From assembly GCF_027943255.1 (NCBI RefSeq), contig NC_072892.1:30093792-30157791 (forward strand): a DNA stretch of 64,000 bases, written 5' to 3'. Positions 22,246 to 34,129 of the stretch are shown here, piece after piece. The notes beneath the pieces were generated by a model. That model searched no databases. It was given only the letters and a program-made list of their open reading frames with translations, and was not told the origin of the DNA. Source of the DNA: Anastrepha obliqua (lineage: Eukaryota; Arthropoda; Insecta; Diptera; Tephritidae). A program made the translations under genes and the position numbers. Positions within the stretch are counted from its first letter, which is position 1; every line of letters starts with the position of its first letter.

Positions 22246-23140
22246 AGGGCTAACTTTCCGAGCAGGCAAGATTGTAAAGAAGGGAGTGGGGGGAGTGGGG
22301 GTTTTCTCTAAATCAGCCAGTATTTCGGTCTCCTTTAAATTGCCGGAAATGAGCAGCGTTTTTCAAGCAGAGGTCTTTGCGATTATGCATGCATTCAAAA
22401 TGCTTCGGGATCGCTGTTGGCAGGGAGATATTAATATTTTTTCCCATAGTCAAGCTGCGATTAAGGCCCTCTCTTCTGGTGAACTCCTCTAAGGAGGAAC
22501 TCAAACATCTCGAACGTGCAGGAAACGTTTCCCTTATCTGCGTTCCTGGGCACAGGAATGTAATGAATGTAATGAAATTGCCGATGAGCTTGCCATGAAG
22601 AGGTCGACCGAACCGGTTTCAACTGTCCCCCTCACAGACATCGGTGCCCCTCTGTCCGTTGTTAAGGGGAAACCACACAATTTCTTTCTAAAAAAAGCGC
22701 AAGACAGATGAAGGTCTGTCTCATCGTGTGCTATTTCGAAAACACTATGACCTCAATACGATATAAACAGAAGGCTTAAGGTGATGGGAATACCCCGCCA
22801 TTCAATTTCCAAACTCATTGCGGCGTTCACTGGTCACTGGGTGCTCGGTACTTTTGCGGAGAAGCTTGGAATTCCGTACAACCTCTATTGCAAAAGTTGT
22901 GGGGATCCTGCAGAGAAAGAGACTGTTGAGCATTTTCTCTGCAAATGTCCGGCTCTGGCGGCTAGGCGCTTGATATTCCTTAGCCTGCCCTTTGGGGATG
23001 GCTTGAAGAAATTCTCCAGCCTAAATCCCTTTTCTCCCCTCCACTACATCAACAGCACTGGATGGCTGTAGAAGGTTTTCTCTTCCCAATTTTTTTTTTC
23101 GCAGGTACTGGTTCACATTATGGTATCGAAACGGCGCGTA
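22246..23140 (+). pseudogene. LINE RNase H and C-terminal Cys motif, decayed
   Basis: The plus strand shows RNase H blocks 'FQAEVFAIMHAFKML' and 'NIFSHSQAAIKAL' (Asp changed to His in the SDS motif), then in another frame 'CVPGHRNVMN...IADELAMKR'. An open 96-aa frame (22781-23071) has 'CKSCGDPAEKETVEHFLCKC', the C-terminal Cys/His motif. Frame changes occur at about 22490 and 22600. Only the 3' third of the pol ORF remains. Confidence 0.75.
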
Positions 23141-24180
23141 AGTGCTATTTGTATTGTACCTGGGGTACTCTTGAATAGTTCTACTCAAAAATAATAATGA
23201 TTGCCCCATCAATTTGAATTTTCGTTCTTTTATTTCAATTTAAAATCCGATACCTCTAAATTAATCACTCTTTACCTATGTATGTAAGTACCTAAATTTC
23301 AGCTCATATCTAAGATAATTCAAACCAACCAAGTAAATTGAAAATCAAAAGTGTTTATTTTTTATTTATAAAAATTCAACAGCATTAGTCATTGTTCCGC
23401 AAACATGGTTAAATGTGTATGTATGTATGTATATAATTGCCTGCCCTTTAACGCTATCGCCGTGGATATCTTGGGTATGTTGATTGCAGAGCTGTTAAAC
23501 TTCATATTTCGTGCCTCGACATGATGTGGAATTACGGAAGGGCTTCAGAGTTGATTGCAGAAGTTGTCCTGATGGGCTTTTTGATTGTAGAATCATGCGA
23601 ATGTCGTCCTTTATTTATGTATGTTGATTGAAGATATTTTTCCCATGGGATTGTTGATTGAAGTTTAATTAATTTTTGAAAACATTATTTTACTTTCACT
23701 TTTCGAAGGATGCCAAATTTTATGATATTTGCATATTTAAAACATAAACAAATATTTCAATAGTTTTTACTTTGATTACACGAAATAGGATCCAGCCAAA
23801 AATTGGTTCAACTGAATTATTTTATTTGCTTTCATTTGTTTTGATAGTTCATAACCATATTTCCTATATTATTTTTCATTCGATTCAAATGACGCTTTAT
23901 TAAACTTTTAAATTAAATTAATTTAGTTTTACTCAAAACATAACCCGCTCGGTAATTACGTTAAAAATTATCATCCACATTGCCTCGTCGTACTGCGCAG
24001 CTCACCCCCGTCATAAATATTGAGATTATGTTGACGGGAGTACTCGTTTACGACATGTTGGCCTAAAACATATTTAATTGTAAGATTTTGTTGGTCTCTC
24101 AATAAGAAAATGCGTTAAAAATTATTCGCAATACCACTTGAATGAAACTCAGTAAAATGCGAAACACATTTCTGAAACGA
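23141..24180. other. No gene recognised
   Basis: AT-rich. A 'gatgttgattg' phrase recurs near 23470-23660 ('ttgattgcagagctg', 'ttgattgcagaagttg', 'ttgattgtagaatc', 'ttgattgaagatat', 'ttgattgaagttt'), hinting at an old diverged tandem repeat. It lies just downstream of the exon candidate at 24188-24320. Confidence 0.4.
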
Positions 24181-24187
24181 CACTTAC

Positions 24188-24320
24188 CCTCCTCGATGCG
24201 TCTTGAAGCCTCTTCAATGTCTGCCCCAGCGTCTTTTAATATCACATACATAAGCGGCATCATCTCCCAGGGATAACGAAATTTCTCCAGCAGCTTTTGG
24301 CAATGCTCTAAAAACACATC
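24188..24320 (-). CDS. Candidate internal exon of an unidentified host gene
   Basis: On the minus strand a pyrimidine-containing tract ends in 'ttacagcgcag' (24321-24331). An open coding segment from 24320 to 24188 follows, and then GTAAGT (24187-24182), a consensus donor. The segment translates cleanly as 44 codons plus one base with 'LEHCQKLLEKFRYPWEMMPL' and 'DAGADIEEASRRIEE', a balanced amphipathic composition unlike the low-complexity frames around it. The acceptor could also be five bases earlier (exon start 24325). No neighbouring exon was found in the window. I do not recognise the protein. This is the only segment left of 58 kb that looks like conserved host coding sequence. Confidence 0.55.
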
Positions 24321-24329
24321 CTGCGCTGT

Positions 24330-24616
24330 AATTGAATAAGCAAAGGATAGAAAAATAAAGATGTCTGTATATTTAACGTTTTGAGTATAAATTTATGTGT
24401 AAAAAAGTTTTAGGGCACAATTTAGTTGACCCCATTTACATTAACTGCTTTCGATTCAGCAACCATCTAGCGAAGAGTGAACAAAACAAGGCATTTTTCT
24501 CGAAACTTGGTTATGATTTGGCAACACTGCATTATTACTATTTTGACAGTTTGCAGAGAAAAACACTGTAAGTAATTTCTAGTGACCAAAGGAAAGCAAA
24601 CAGGACCAAATACAAA
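24330..24616. other. No gene recognised; possibly intron
   Basis: This short stretch lies upstream (on the minus strand) of the exon candidate and would be intronic if that call is right. Nothing else is seen. Confidence 0.35.
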
Positions 24617-24618
24617 TA

Positions 24619-25854
24619 CAGGGTGAACGATATGAAGTGTTACCAACTTTACACTGCTTGTATCTGTAAAACAGCTCATGACATCAACGTCAAAATTGTT
24701 CTAAAGACAGTGCAACATATTGTTTATAAGCCATCAAAAGCATTTGCGTCTCAGTTTTGTTGAATTTTTTTTTCTGTGATGGAATTCAAACGTAATAGTG
24801 TGATTGCGTGATATATTAGCTGGAAAATCACAACCAGCCATTGTTCGTGAGCTCAGTCTCCTCAAAGTGAATAAAATGTTTGTGTATCGCACTATAAAAC
24901 GTTACAATGATACTGGTAGCATTGCAAAACGCTATGGAGGTGAACCAAAAAAAACCGAAACAACGCCAGAAATGGTTCGGAAAGTGAAGGCTCGACTTGA
25001 ACGAAATCCACGTCGAAGTGGAAGAAAAATGCCCAAAGATCTGAAAATATCGCAAGACAGCATTCGACGTATATTGAAAAATGAGCTCAGGGTCAAGGCT
25101 TACAAGTTCCAAAAAACACACGATCTTTCACCCCAGCAAAAAAAAGTTCGGTGCGAAAGAGCAAAGGAGATGTTGCGCTTGCACAAACGTGGCGAGTTTC
25201 CTAACATTGTGTTTTCTGATGAAAAAAATTTCCCAATTGAGCAGTTCATAAACACTCAAAACGATCGTGTTTACTTGACCGAACGCTTATACGAGAATTC
25301 CAGCCTACGTATGGCCACTCGAAGCAATTTCCCATCGCAAGTAATGGTTTGGGCCGCAGTGACCGCTGATGGACGCTCTCCAATCGTTTTTATCGAGCCT
25401 GGTGTCAAATTGAATGCGACCTATTATCGGGAAAATGTGTTAGAAGCTGCTTTAGACCCGTGGACACGCAAGCATTTCGGTCGTAGACCGTCTCATAAAG
25501 CTCGTGTGAACCAAGAATGGTTAAAAAATCATGTTCCACACTTCATTTCGTCCACACAATGGCATTCGAATTCGCCAGACGCAAATCCGATGGACTATTC
25601 CATCTGGTCCATTTTAGAGAGCAAGATGAGGACTAAAAAGAATGGGCCAAAATACCTCAAGATCACATACGTGCAGCATGCAACTAATTTTTTGACCGTT
25701 TGAAGGCAACAGGTGGTCATATCGAGCTAAAGTGAATATATGTTAAAATTGTAATCATTTTTGAACAATTTTGTCTTTGAAATCAATAAAAACTAATTTC
25801 ACACAAGAAAGTTATGGTGTTTTGAATAGGTAACACTTCATATCGTTCGCCGTG
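24619..25854 (+). mobile_element. maT-like (DD37D) transposon with both terminal repeats
   Basis: The termini CAGGGTGAACGATATGAAG (24619) and the complement ending at 25854 match in 24 of 26 positions over the first 26 bases, with TA on each side (24617-24618, 25855-25856). The element is 1236 bp, close to the full length of maT elements. Its transposase is almost entirely open (next entry). It lies within the presumed intron region upstream of the exon candidate, and may simply be one of several maT copies (see 10236-11238). Confidence 0.9.
24779..25703 (+). pseudogene. maT-type transposase, nearly open but catalytically broken
   Basis: The natural ATG at 24779 opens 'MEFKRNSVIA' and then hits a stop because of a one-base shift at about 24803-24808. 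From there the main frame runs open to 25703 (about 299 codons). Blocks: HTH 'KSQPAIVRELS', 'GSIAKRYGGEPKKT', 'DLKISQDSIRRILKNEL', 'NIVFSDEKNF' with the first Asp, 'VMVWAAVTADGRSPIVFIE', and 'STQWHSNSPDANPMDYSIW' with the last Asp. Between 'FGRRP' and 'SHKAR' about ten residues are missing compared with the other copy here; these include the Asp of the QQD motif. The protein cannot be a complete DDD nuclease. Confidence 0.9.
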
Positions 25855-26029
25855 TAAATACAAGTATATACAGGTGGGCAAAGAACGTCAAAATTCTAGT
25901 AAGAAAAAAGCAAATTCACAAAATATAGTTAAATATATAACATAGTTATATAGGGTGTTTTTTAAGAGCTTGAGAACTCGAAATGGTAATACAAATAGAA
26001 ATACAAGGTGAAGTCCAAAATAAATAAGA

Positions 26030-26690
26030 TTGGCATCATACAAATGTTTCTGATAGCGCCATGCTTTTAATGAGTTAGTGCGTTGGAAGTTACATCCCTA
26101 GCTGACTTCCAGTGAAAGCTTGGTGACATTCGGTTCAGTGGAAGCGAAGTTATTGCGTCTAAAGTGTCAGTATATTTGTGTCATCGGTAGAAAAATTAGT
26201 TTCAAACAAAGAGCTAATATCAAATTTTGTTTTAAAATCAGTAAAGCGTTTACCGAAACATTTGAATTGGCGAAAAAAGTTTATGCTGATGGTGCCAGAG
26301 TTCATGAGTGGTATACACGTTGCAGAGATGGTTGTGAGGTCATAAATCACAATGAACTCGGCCCGCCCAAAATCAGAAATCACCGAAAAATCCATCAAAA
26401 TTGTTCATAAATTTATCAAAAATAAACCGGAGTGAAATTTGACAGACACTTTATTAGTCTATCAGTGCAACTTTTCCGCGCTATTAGAATTCGATCCTAA
26501 AAACAAAATTTTTTTCGACCCACTCTACCGTGCATGTTTCTTTTCGCACAAGTTAACTGAGGAGCAAAAATTGCTCAGAATTCAACATTCGAAAGACTCA
26601 TTAAAGAGGCGAGAAAAGATGAGAACTTCCTTTACAACATTGTAACGGGTGACGAAACGAGGTGCTTCCAACATGAACCTGAAACTAGCA
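26030..26690 (+). pseudogene. mariner-family (GVEDF/SETMAR-like) transposase fragment
   Basis: The plus strand reads, with frame changes, 'RANIKFCFKISKAFTETFEL', 'EWYTRCRDGCEVI', 'RPKSEITEKSIKIV', 'KLTEEQKLLRIQHSKDSLK' and 'IVTGDETRCFQHEPETS'. These are the N-terminal HTH, the linker and the first catalytic motif of a mariner-family transposase. The same gene is seen more completely at 34130-35500. The fragment stops abruptly at about 26690, where the dispersed repeat copy B begins. Confidence 0.75.
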
Positions 26691-26691
26691 A

Positions 26692-26985
26692 GCACAAGAT
26701 TATTTATTAATAAAACTAATTTCTCTTGCCCGATTGATTTAAGATGAATCTCCAAGGATTTGTGATGATCACCGCAGGGAACTTCTGGAGAAACGAGCTC
26801 CATTCAAACAGCGAGAACTTTTACAATTATTAATTTTCTTTTTTTGAAATTTTGCTAAAGTCAAGTCGTAACATGATGTATTAATGCTATGTTTTTATTT
26901 TTGTAAAATGCTAGTCAATAGCAAAACAGCAAAAATTATTGAAAATCATCATTTTTTCGGGCCTCTGAGTACCCCTAACCCTGTA
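26692..26985 (+). repeat. Dispersed repeat, copy B (3' half)
   Basis: The segment matches the right part of the repeat at 712-1770 and 55587-56253: 'cacaagattatttattaataaaac', 'ccgattgatttaagatgaatctcc', 'gggaacttctggagaaa' and the end 'gagtacccctaaccc'. It lacks the left half. Confidence 0.75.
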
Positions 26986-27418
26986 AAATTACTTCACATA
27001 TTCAGTTACTTTTGATTTCATTTTCTTTAGCTGTGGTTCTTAATTCTAAAACTATGTTTTATGTTCGGAGTCCAGCTTCGTTTGTTACATTTCCATCCTT
27101 TCTTTGTGTCGTCCTTTTTTCTAACTTGTATTCCTTTTTCCCTTCGTTTTTCATTTCCAATAAGTTGAGGTCCTGCTTTTTTAGCTCGTACATTTTTCTA
27201 GTATATCTACCCATTTTTGCAATTTCCTTTTCTATAGCTTTTGGAATTATTAAATAGATTATATGTATACATAAGATTAAAGTGTGCATACGTCCTTTCT
27301 ATTTTTTCAATGCGCACAGAATAACCAATGGCCAAATTTTGACAGTAATGGCAAAGCGAATGTAAATGGTGATTAAATTTCAAGGGCCGATGTTGAATGT
27401 GAACCACACCTAAACGTC

Positions 27419-27640
27419 AAGGACACCGAGGGACTTCTTTCTTTGGGGTTATTTGAAAGAAAAGGTGTACGTTGATAAGCCAGCAACAATTCAAGAGCTG
27501 AAGGATGAGATAATTCGGCACATTAATGGCATAGAACCTCAATTATGCCTCAGCGTCATCGAAAATTTGGACCATCGGAGGGAGGTGTGCCGCCGAGGGC
27601 GCGGCGGCCATTTGACGAATATTTTATTTCATACGTAATT
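27419..27640 (+). pseudogene. IS630/Tc1-like transposase C-terminal fragment
   Basis: The 61-aa frame 27453-27638 is the last part of an IS630-like transposase: 'KVYVDKPATIQELKDEI', 'CLSVIENLDHRREVC' and the terminal 'RGRGGHLTNILFHT'. It is the same C-terminal block as at 22041-22245 and 45189-45365, but with a different degree of divergence. The catalytic domain is absent. Confidence 0.75.
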
Positions 27641-29204
27641 GAGCCATACCAATATTATTATAATAAAGAAAAATGACAACAATTTCTTAAAAAATTGTAT
27701 TTTATTCAAAATCAACACCGGCTCTTGAAACTTAACCACCCTTTAGTTTTTTCGCCAATGGCTATACAGAAAATTCGTTTTCGACACTTCCAACATTTAG
27801 TGGCGAATTCGCTGGCATCTCACAATTCGAGACTGCTAAATTCACCTATATTTTAATTCGCTTCGCAAGTGACAATACTGATATTTAAAAGATATGTTAC
27901 TTCCCGTCTAATCTTCCTCGTTGTCCTTAAAGAACGCCTAATAATTTTAAACATCAAAAAATAGCTTTTAAGAAATAAAAAATGTATAGAAATCCAATAT
28001 CTACTAGCAAATTTATTTTCAAAAAATTAAGAAATTGCAATTATAATTTGTTTCATGACATCACATTTTAGTTTTATATCAACTAGTGAAAAAACGTACA
28101 CTTCTCGACTAGTTAATCCTTGATGAAATCGTAATAAATAGCTAAAACTAGATGTCTAACATGAATAGCGAGATTTTCACTACAGGGTTGATACTACTAT
28201 TAGTAATTGTGTGCAATGACTGCAAGCTTAGTGTTGCACAGTCATTACTAGTAACAACAACATTGGTCTCGTCATCGGCATCAGCATCGGCAACTGGAGT
28301 CGGTAACATTCGCGGTATCTTTTTAAGAAGGCGGAGCTTCGTAGTCATTGGTTCAAGCAATTATTCCCTCCTTTTATGAAGCCGATTGCTAACCGCTGTT
28401 GCCGATGTCATTGCTGCTGTTGGCGAGGCAGTGTTCCTGGCTTCTGCCAGTTTCCGTCGGCAACATTCATGCTTTTATTTCTGTTATAGTTGACTGTGCA
28501 GTTGCTGATGCAGTCACCGTTCAGCTTGCTTGCTTTTACTGTTGTACATTGTTGTACACTGTTTGGAATAGAAGCCGGTTTATCCAATGCTTTTCCTTTT
28601 GCTATTGCTGTTGGTATAGCAACATTTTCAACAACACACTTCATTGAGGTGCTAGCTTACGTTTGCTTCGTGCTTTGGCTCTGTTTGAAAATATACAAGG
28701 TGTGTATGTGGGCATGTATGTATGTATGTAGGTGCACATATGGTATGACAAGCCAAGTTGCGGAATGTGGCATGGCACGCGGCATGCATGGCGGCCATAG
28801 GTACGAGTAGGAATGCTTTTACACATCACAAAACTGGCCAGTTAAGTTTTTCGATTTGTTGGCTTCGCTTTGTTATGCGTTACGAAAATGGCGTTCATGG
28901 AAGTATTTATGTATGAAAGCAAATTATTTCCTTTAAAGTTTTCACAAATACATGCACAATGAAATTTTGGGTGAATTGGAAAATAAATTCGTTATTGGAT
29001 TATATAACTTTTTTTTCCTAAATAAGTTCTTTGATGACTAGGAAAATGTTTGTGAATGTATTTAAGAACAGCACTAGCAACACAATTCTGTTTTTTATAT
29101 CACTAGGAGGTGACAAGCCGCATAATATCTTGTGTGGTGCTAATCGATAAAGGAGCTCTATTTTCTGAGAAATAAGTTGTGCAATTTCCCTTCAACACAG
29201 TAAG
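27641..29204. other. No gene recognised
   Basis: The stretch has overlapping frames on both strands at 28148-28830. They are open because of a 'tgctgttgc'-type repetitive composition; Ser/Ala-rich runs occur on one strand and Cys/Ile/Phe-rich runs on the other. No motif supports a real gene. A (tatg)n run lies near 28705-28730. Confidence 0.45.
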
Positions 29205-29400
29205 AGGAATGCCGATAACCAGATTAACAATTTAATTTCCCTCAATGTTCCTATGCCCTGGAACCCAGATCACAGATATGTTACCTGCACATCCAAGAGG
29301 TTTAATATCCTTCTTACAGGAGTTGCCCAGTTTGGATCTGCACTACAGCGTCATCAGTGCTTTGATCGCTGCTTGACTATCGGACAAAAATGTTAATATA
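29205..29400 (-). pseudogene. LINE RNase H fragment
   Basis: The minus strand contains a remnant of the 'IWVPGHRNIE' RNase H block (complement of 'gttcctatgccctggaacccagatcac') preceded by an 'SDSQAAIKALM'-like part. It is the same LINE family as at 8265-9090 and 31363-31820. Confidence 0.55.
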
Positions 29401-30730
29401 TCTGGTCACCGCATCGAATACTTTCAGAGCCGGGGCATTTGTATCCATTTCGACGACATGACTCAGCCAACGTAGCAGCCGGATCTTTATTCACTGCAGT
29501 ATGTTTTTGTTTTTTTTTGATGGCTAAGGAAGGGCTCAAAATGCCTTCGCACTTACAGCGACCGTCGCCTACTGCGTTGAGTGGTGTGACCATTAAAACA
29601 GCCCTGCTTCCTCTTCTGGGAATACTTCCATCCCGGTACTACTTTTTGCATTACTTCAGGATGGGACCAGAACGGCGTCTATGAAATGGGCTAGTTCTAT
29701 TCACCCACGTCTGTGTCCACCATATTTGTAGCCAGCTTCCTGTTATAGGCTCGTCTTCTTACATCTATATCTGTGCCGCGTGTATGTCTATTGACCACAA
29801 TTGGTTCCTGCGTCCTCTCCTTTTGACATATGGAGGTTTGAGCTCATATGCAGTCTCAATTGCTCCGCTTTTTTGAAGCAAAAGAAACATCGGAAGAATG
29901 CGATATCAAATTTGTTAGTACCGACATGTTCCCGTCTTATATCGTCGTGAGTCAAACAGTTAGTTACTCAAAAGTTCCAAATCTTCAACCAACCACTCCG
30001 TATATCGGAGGTAATGTATCATTTTTGCTGAATTTATCTTAACAGCATTCCAGTTATTGATACATGGCTGGTATCGTCAACGGGTGTCCAAGTAGCATCT
30101 CCAGTGCCCTCATTTCGAAAACGGTCACTTTGGAAGATAGCACGCCCTGCATCTTCGATTGCGTTGGAGCAGTATGGGCAGTAGGTGTTGTACGACCGAA
30201 AGCATCCGTGTCCGCTGATAAATTGCGATAGATGAATGTCAACGTCGCCGTGTTTCCTGGTCTCCCATGGTGCAATTTCAAGTATAAGCCTATGGGTGCA
30301 AGGCGCGTTGACTGTTAGTTCCAACTATGTTGCCATTCTTCTATGGATTGAAGCCGTTCTGTAGCTTTTTTCTCTTTTGATGGGTTTGGCCCCTGCCTGT
30401 CATAGAGATGACTAATTTCTCGTGCATGTATATCCATAGGGAGTTTTGCGGCGATAAGAAAAATCGCGTCGTCAGAGACGGTCCTGAATGCACAAGCGAC
30501 TTAAGTGTCGTCGTAAAGCTCCCGCAACTCATGGTTCTATCGCCTACGATATTCGCCATAGCTAATGTGCAAAGATCCAAAAATCTTTCGCAGAATCTTT
30601 CTTTCGAACACTTTAAGCGACGCCTCAGCGGATGTTGTCCTACGCTGCATAAACGCTAGAAAGAGCGATGCAATGAACCGTGACGTATAGAGAGCTGTAA
30701 TTACCATCTGATGATGACCATGATAAAGTG
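29401..30730 (-). mobile_element. RTE-like LINE fragment interrupted by another LINE tail
   Basis: The outer parts (29401-29750 and 30490-30730) match the RTE fragment at 15968-16682 ('catcgaatactttcagagccggggc', 'atgttgtcctacgct...' and 'atgtgcaaagatccaaaaatc'). Between them, 29750-30490 reads leftward as a different LINE C-terminus: 'LILEIAPWETRKHGDVDIHL', 'YCPYCSNAIEDAGRA' and 'DRFRNE', a C-terminal Cys motif of R1-like type. Both are decayed, with stops. The insertion points are approximate. Confidence 0.6.
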
Positions 30731-30889
30731 AAAAAGAGTAATTTTAAAATAATTTAAGAGTTATTTTCCAATATGTATGATTAAAAATTTGTAATTACTT
30801 TTCACATTTTTGTTTTCTGGTGTAAAAAAGTGGAAATTGAGGTGCGGTAAGTAAAAAATTATTTAATTTTTACGGGTATAATGCGGTAG
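30731..30889. other. Short AT-rich spacer
   Basis: No gene or repeat recognised. Confidence 0.4.
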
Positions 30890-31820
30890 GTCGGTGAAAT
30901 GGATGAAGTACCAGTCTGGATCTCCCAGTAGCACTAAAGCGCGGTTTTGATACCATTATGAGGCCTCCTACAGCCAGCCAGAGCTGTTGATATAATGGAG
31001 AAGATTGATGGCATTTAGGTTGGCGCACTGCCACAGGCTGTCAAAGAAAAGAGCACCCAGCGGGATTTAATCGTCTAGTTGTCAAACTCGGACATTTACA
31101 GAGCAAGTACTCAACAGCCTCCTTCTCTGAAAGGTTCCCACAGCTTCGGCAGTGGGAATTAAATGGTAAACCTGGCTTTTCTGCGTGAGTGCCGATCATT
31201 CAATAACCGGTAAAAACATCTACGAGTTTACAAATTGAATGGCGTAGAGTCCTCAGAACTTTCTGTGCCCTGCGTCCATTGTGCTGGGGCCAAAGGGTTT
31301 TCGCAATAGCTCACGAAGAAATAGAGCTCCATCTCTACTTCTGCGCTTTTCTGAAAAATAAGTTAAAATAAGTTTTTTTTAACAACAATCAAGGAGATGT
31401 CGAAGTCTGGGTAGGAGTCCTCTGAGACCAATTCAATTGACCCTTGCCTGGCAAGCTCATCAGCAATTTCATTTTCCTCTATGCTTCTATGTCCTGGAAC
31501 CCAGATCAGAGAAGAGTTACGTGCAGATCCAAACTGGTTAACTCCTGTAAGAAGGAGATTACCAGTTTGGATCTGCATCATTGCACCGTCAGTGCCTTGA
31601 AAGCAGCTTGATTATCGGAAAAATGTTAATATCTCACTCATTTCCGCGTTTTCTAAGCATTCTGCATGCCTGCAAGATCACGAAGACTTCAGCGTGAAAA
31701 AAACTAGCAGTATTCGGCAGCTTTAAGGAAGAGAGAGAACCTCTGCTCCGACTCCAGCACATTTTAGATTGAAAATTGATGACTGAAATCATTAAAAAAT
31801 TTACGAAAGACGGCAAATAG
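30890..31820 (-). pseudogene. LINE RNase H tail and 3' UTR, second copy
   Basis: It is the same 3' UTR and C-terminal region as at 8265-9090. The minus strand keeps 'LIWVPGHRSIEENEIADELA' (31363-31581) preceded by 'FFHAEVFVILQACRMLRKRG' (31634-31816), two consecutive RNase H blocks. An internal direct duplication of a ~30-base segment ('gatccaaactggttaactcctgtaag' beside its near-inverse 'cagtttggatctgc') disturbs the frame at about 31525-31580. Confidence 0.65.
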
Positions 31821-32053
31821 AGAACTCAACTTCATTGCACAAATCTAATAAATAATAAAAGTAAGACATAAGACATTAATTACATTAATTGTCTTTTGAA
31901 ATTTCCCGCAGCTGAAATCTCGTGATTGTGCCTGAGATCTTCCCCTGGCTCCTTTCAGAAACATATCGTTGCATGCGTGACTTTCAATACTCAGCAAAAA
32001 AATAAAACTATATAAAAAATGCCATAAAGGCTATCATACAATCCTTATCTTGC
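31821..32053. other. No gene recognised
   Basis: AT-rich spacer ahead of the TTAA MITE. Confidence 0.4.
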
Positions 32054-32798
32054 TTAAGGGGTAACACCACTCTACACGCGTAAAATAAACACGATTTTTA
32101 AAGAATTTTTTTGTATAGAAAGAAAGGGAAAACAATCACTCTGATTTGGGAAGTTATTACTTATATATTAAAATACAAAACTACAAAGTTTGATCGAAAA
32201 ATTTTACAAAATGGCGGTATTGGAGACATTTTTGTAATGTGGTTTCTCTTGAAGGAGCTCCGCGGCACGCAGCACAGAGGGTGCAAATTTTAATCTGGAA
32301 CAAGGAAATTAATTTTTTCTTAATCTAGATAAGAATAGCTAGAGAAACACGTAGGGGATTTAAAAAATATTTATTTTTGTGGAATTAGCAAGCATTTGAA
32401 GAAAAAAACTCTATTTTGGACTAAAAAAACGGCACTTAAATAATTATAACAATCGTTTAAATTAATCTATCGAAAATCCCCTACGCTCTTCTCTTAAGAA
32501 GGTTATTATACAGACGTAGTGAAAAACCTGATTAAAAATATTTAAAATTGTTTGAGTTATGCTGCGTGCCAATTTCAGAAAACGTGTTTTGAGAAAAACG
32601 CGTTTAAAGTTTGGAAATTTGGAGAAGTCGTTAGGTAGCAGTCACTAGCGCTTGGTTAAAAGCTTAAAATATTTATGAAATAGACTTCGGTAACGTATAA
32701 AACTTTTTGTTCTGTATTTTAAAAGGTTCAAAGAATTTTTTAAGCGTATAAAAAAAAAATCAATTTTTTGAAATTTCTACAGTGGTGTTACCCCTTAA
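32054..32798. mobile_element. TTAA-flanked MITE, second family member
   Basis: TTAA (32054-32057) plus GGGGTAACACCACT pairs with AGTGGTGTTACCCC plus TTAA (32795-32798). The sub-terminal sequence has the same style as the MITE at 2-711, with G-runs followed by 'tttcaaaaaatt(c)gatttttt'. Length is 745 bp and there is no ORF of note. It is probably mobilised by a piggyBac-type transposase. Confidence 0.85.
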
Positions 32799-34129
32799 GT
32801 CTCCCAGACTTAATGGGGTAGTATGTAATCCCACAGAGTACTGGAAAGTGCGCTTGAACTAGTGGAATTGGCGTTTTGTGCTCAGAGTATCATGAATATG
32901 CATTGAAGGAATACTCAATAGCTCCACCCGAAAAATGTCAATTAATTAAGGATCAAACAAGCGCTTTAAGTAACCAGAAACAACCTCATTTTACCGAACA
33001 CTTTAGACTCACTTACTCAAAGAAACATCATAAGGGACCAACATATACGAGCACATCATTTTTTGCGAGCTCTTGCCATACCTTAGGGATTGTCTTCATA
33101 GGCTGAACAAGTTGCGTTACCATGCCAAATTTTCCCTCATTCCATTGTGGCAATTCACTATAAAATAATTACCTAGTTAAAAAATGCAAACCATCCGTAA
33201 GTGTATGTACTTTGTAATTAAATAAATAAAAAATGTACACTCAAAATGGAGTAAAGTCGCCGCCCATAAATGTGCTATTCTATATACTTCTATATATATA
33301 TATATATTTTTATTACGCTCATAGGGTCATATATATGTATGTACGTACGTACATAATATAAAAGCTTTCAGCAAAACATTGAAGCGAATTCCGACTGGCT
33401 GATGATTTAAGCAACGCACAGAACAACGGCTACGGGTAAAAGAGCAAACGAGATACACAGATACGGCAACTGTAGAAAGGACATGTTGACATTCTGTAGC
33501 TGCAAATGGTTGCAGCGTTTCTCACAGTAGCGGGGATTGGAAGCGAAGTTCTGCTATGCAAAGACCTCCCATTTACTAGCTGCAAAAAGCTAACGAACAG
33601 AGCAACTAGGAAAGCGCAGCATGGCAAGCTGCAACCAAAAACGATGATATGTTTATGCCCGCTAATAGCGCATTACAACAAATTTTATGGGTGTGGTATG
33701 CGCGTGGGCGAATTCAAGTATACATATACATACATACATACATGCATATGTATGCACAAACTTGTGATGCGATGCTTCCAAATGCCGGAAGTGTGCATAT
33801 ACACACATACATGTTCAGGGGCTATTATATAAATTTCGCTAGTTCCAGTTTGTCATAAAACATCAAATAGTTTGACTTGGAGGTTTAAGATAATGAAAGT
33901 ATTTGTTCGAAAGAATTATGAGGGAACTATTCAGAAAAAAATTTAATTTATTATAAATACGTATTTGTAGATTTTTATATACGAGTATACAGTGTAATAA
34001 TAGTTGTACAAAAAACAACATTAGATTTATTAAAAAAAAGTTAAATCTATGATGGGATTAGAAACTTTTTATCATTATTTGAAATATTTTTCTATTCTTT
34101 AAGTAACACAAATTTAATCCAGTTCTACA
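32799..34129. other. No gene recognised; TA and CATA microsatellites
   Basis: A (TA)n run lies at 33280-33310 and catacata runs at 33720-33810. Frames at 33430-33858 are overlapping chance openings. No motif was seen. Confidence 0.45.

Noticed and set aside
28148..28830. Several 60-106-aa frames on both strands
   Set aside because: Mutually overlapping, driven by 'tgctgttgc'-type composition; no motif or splice context.
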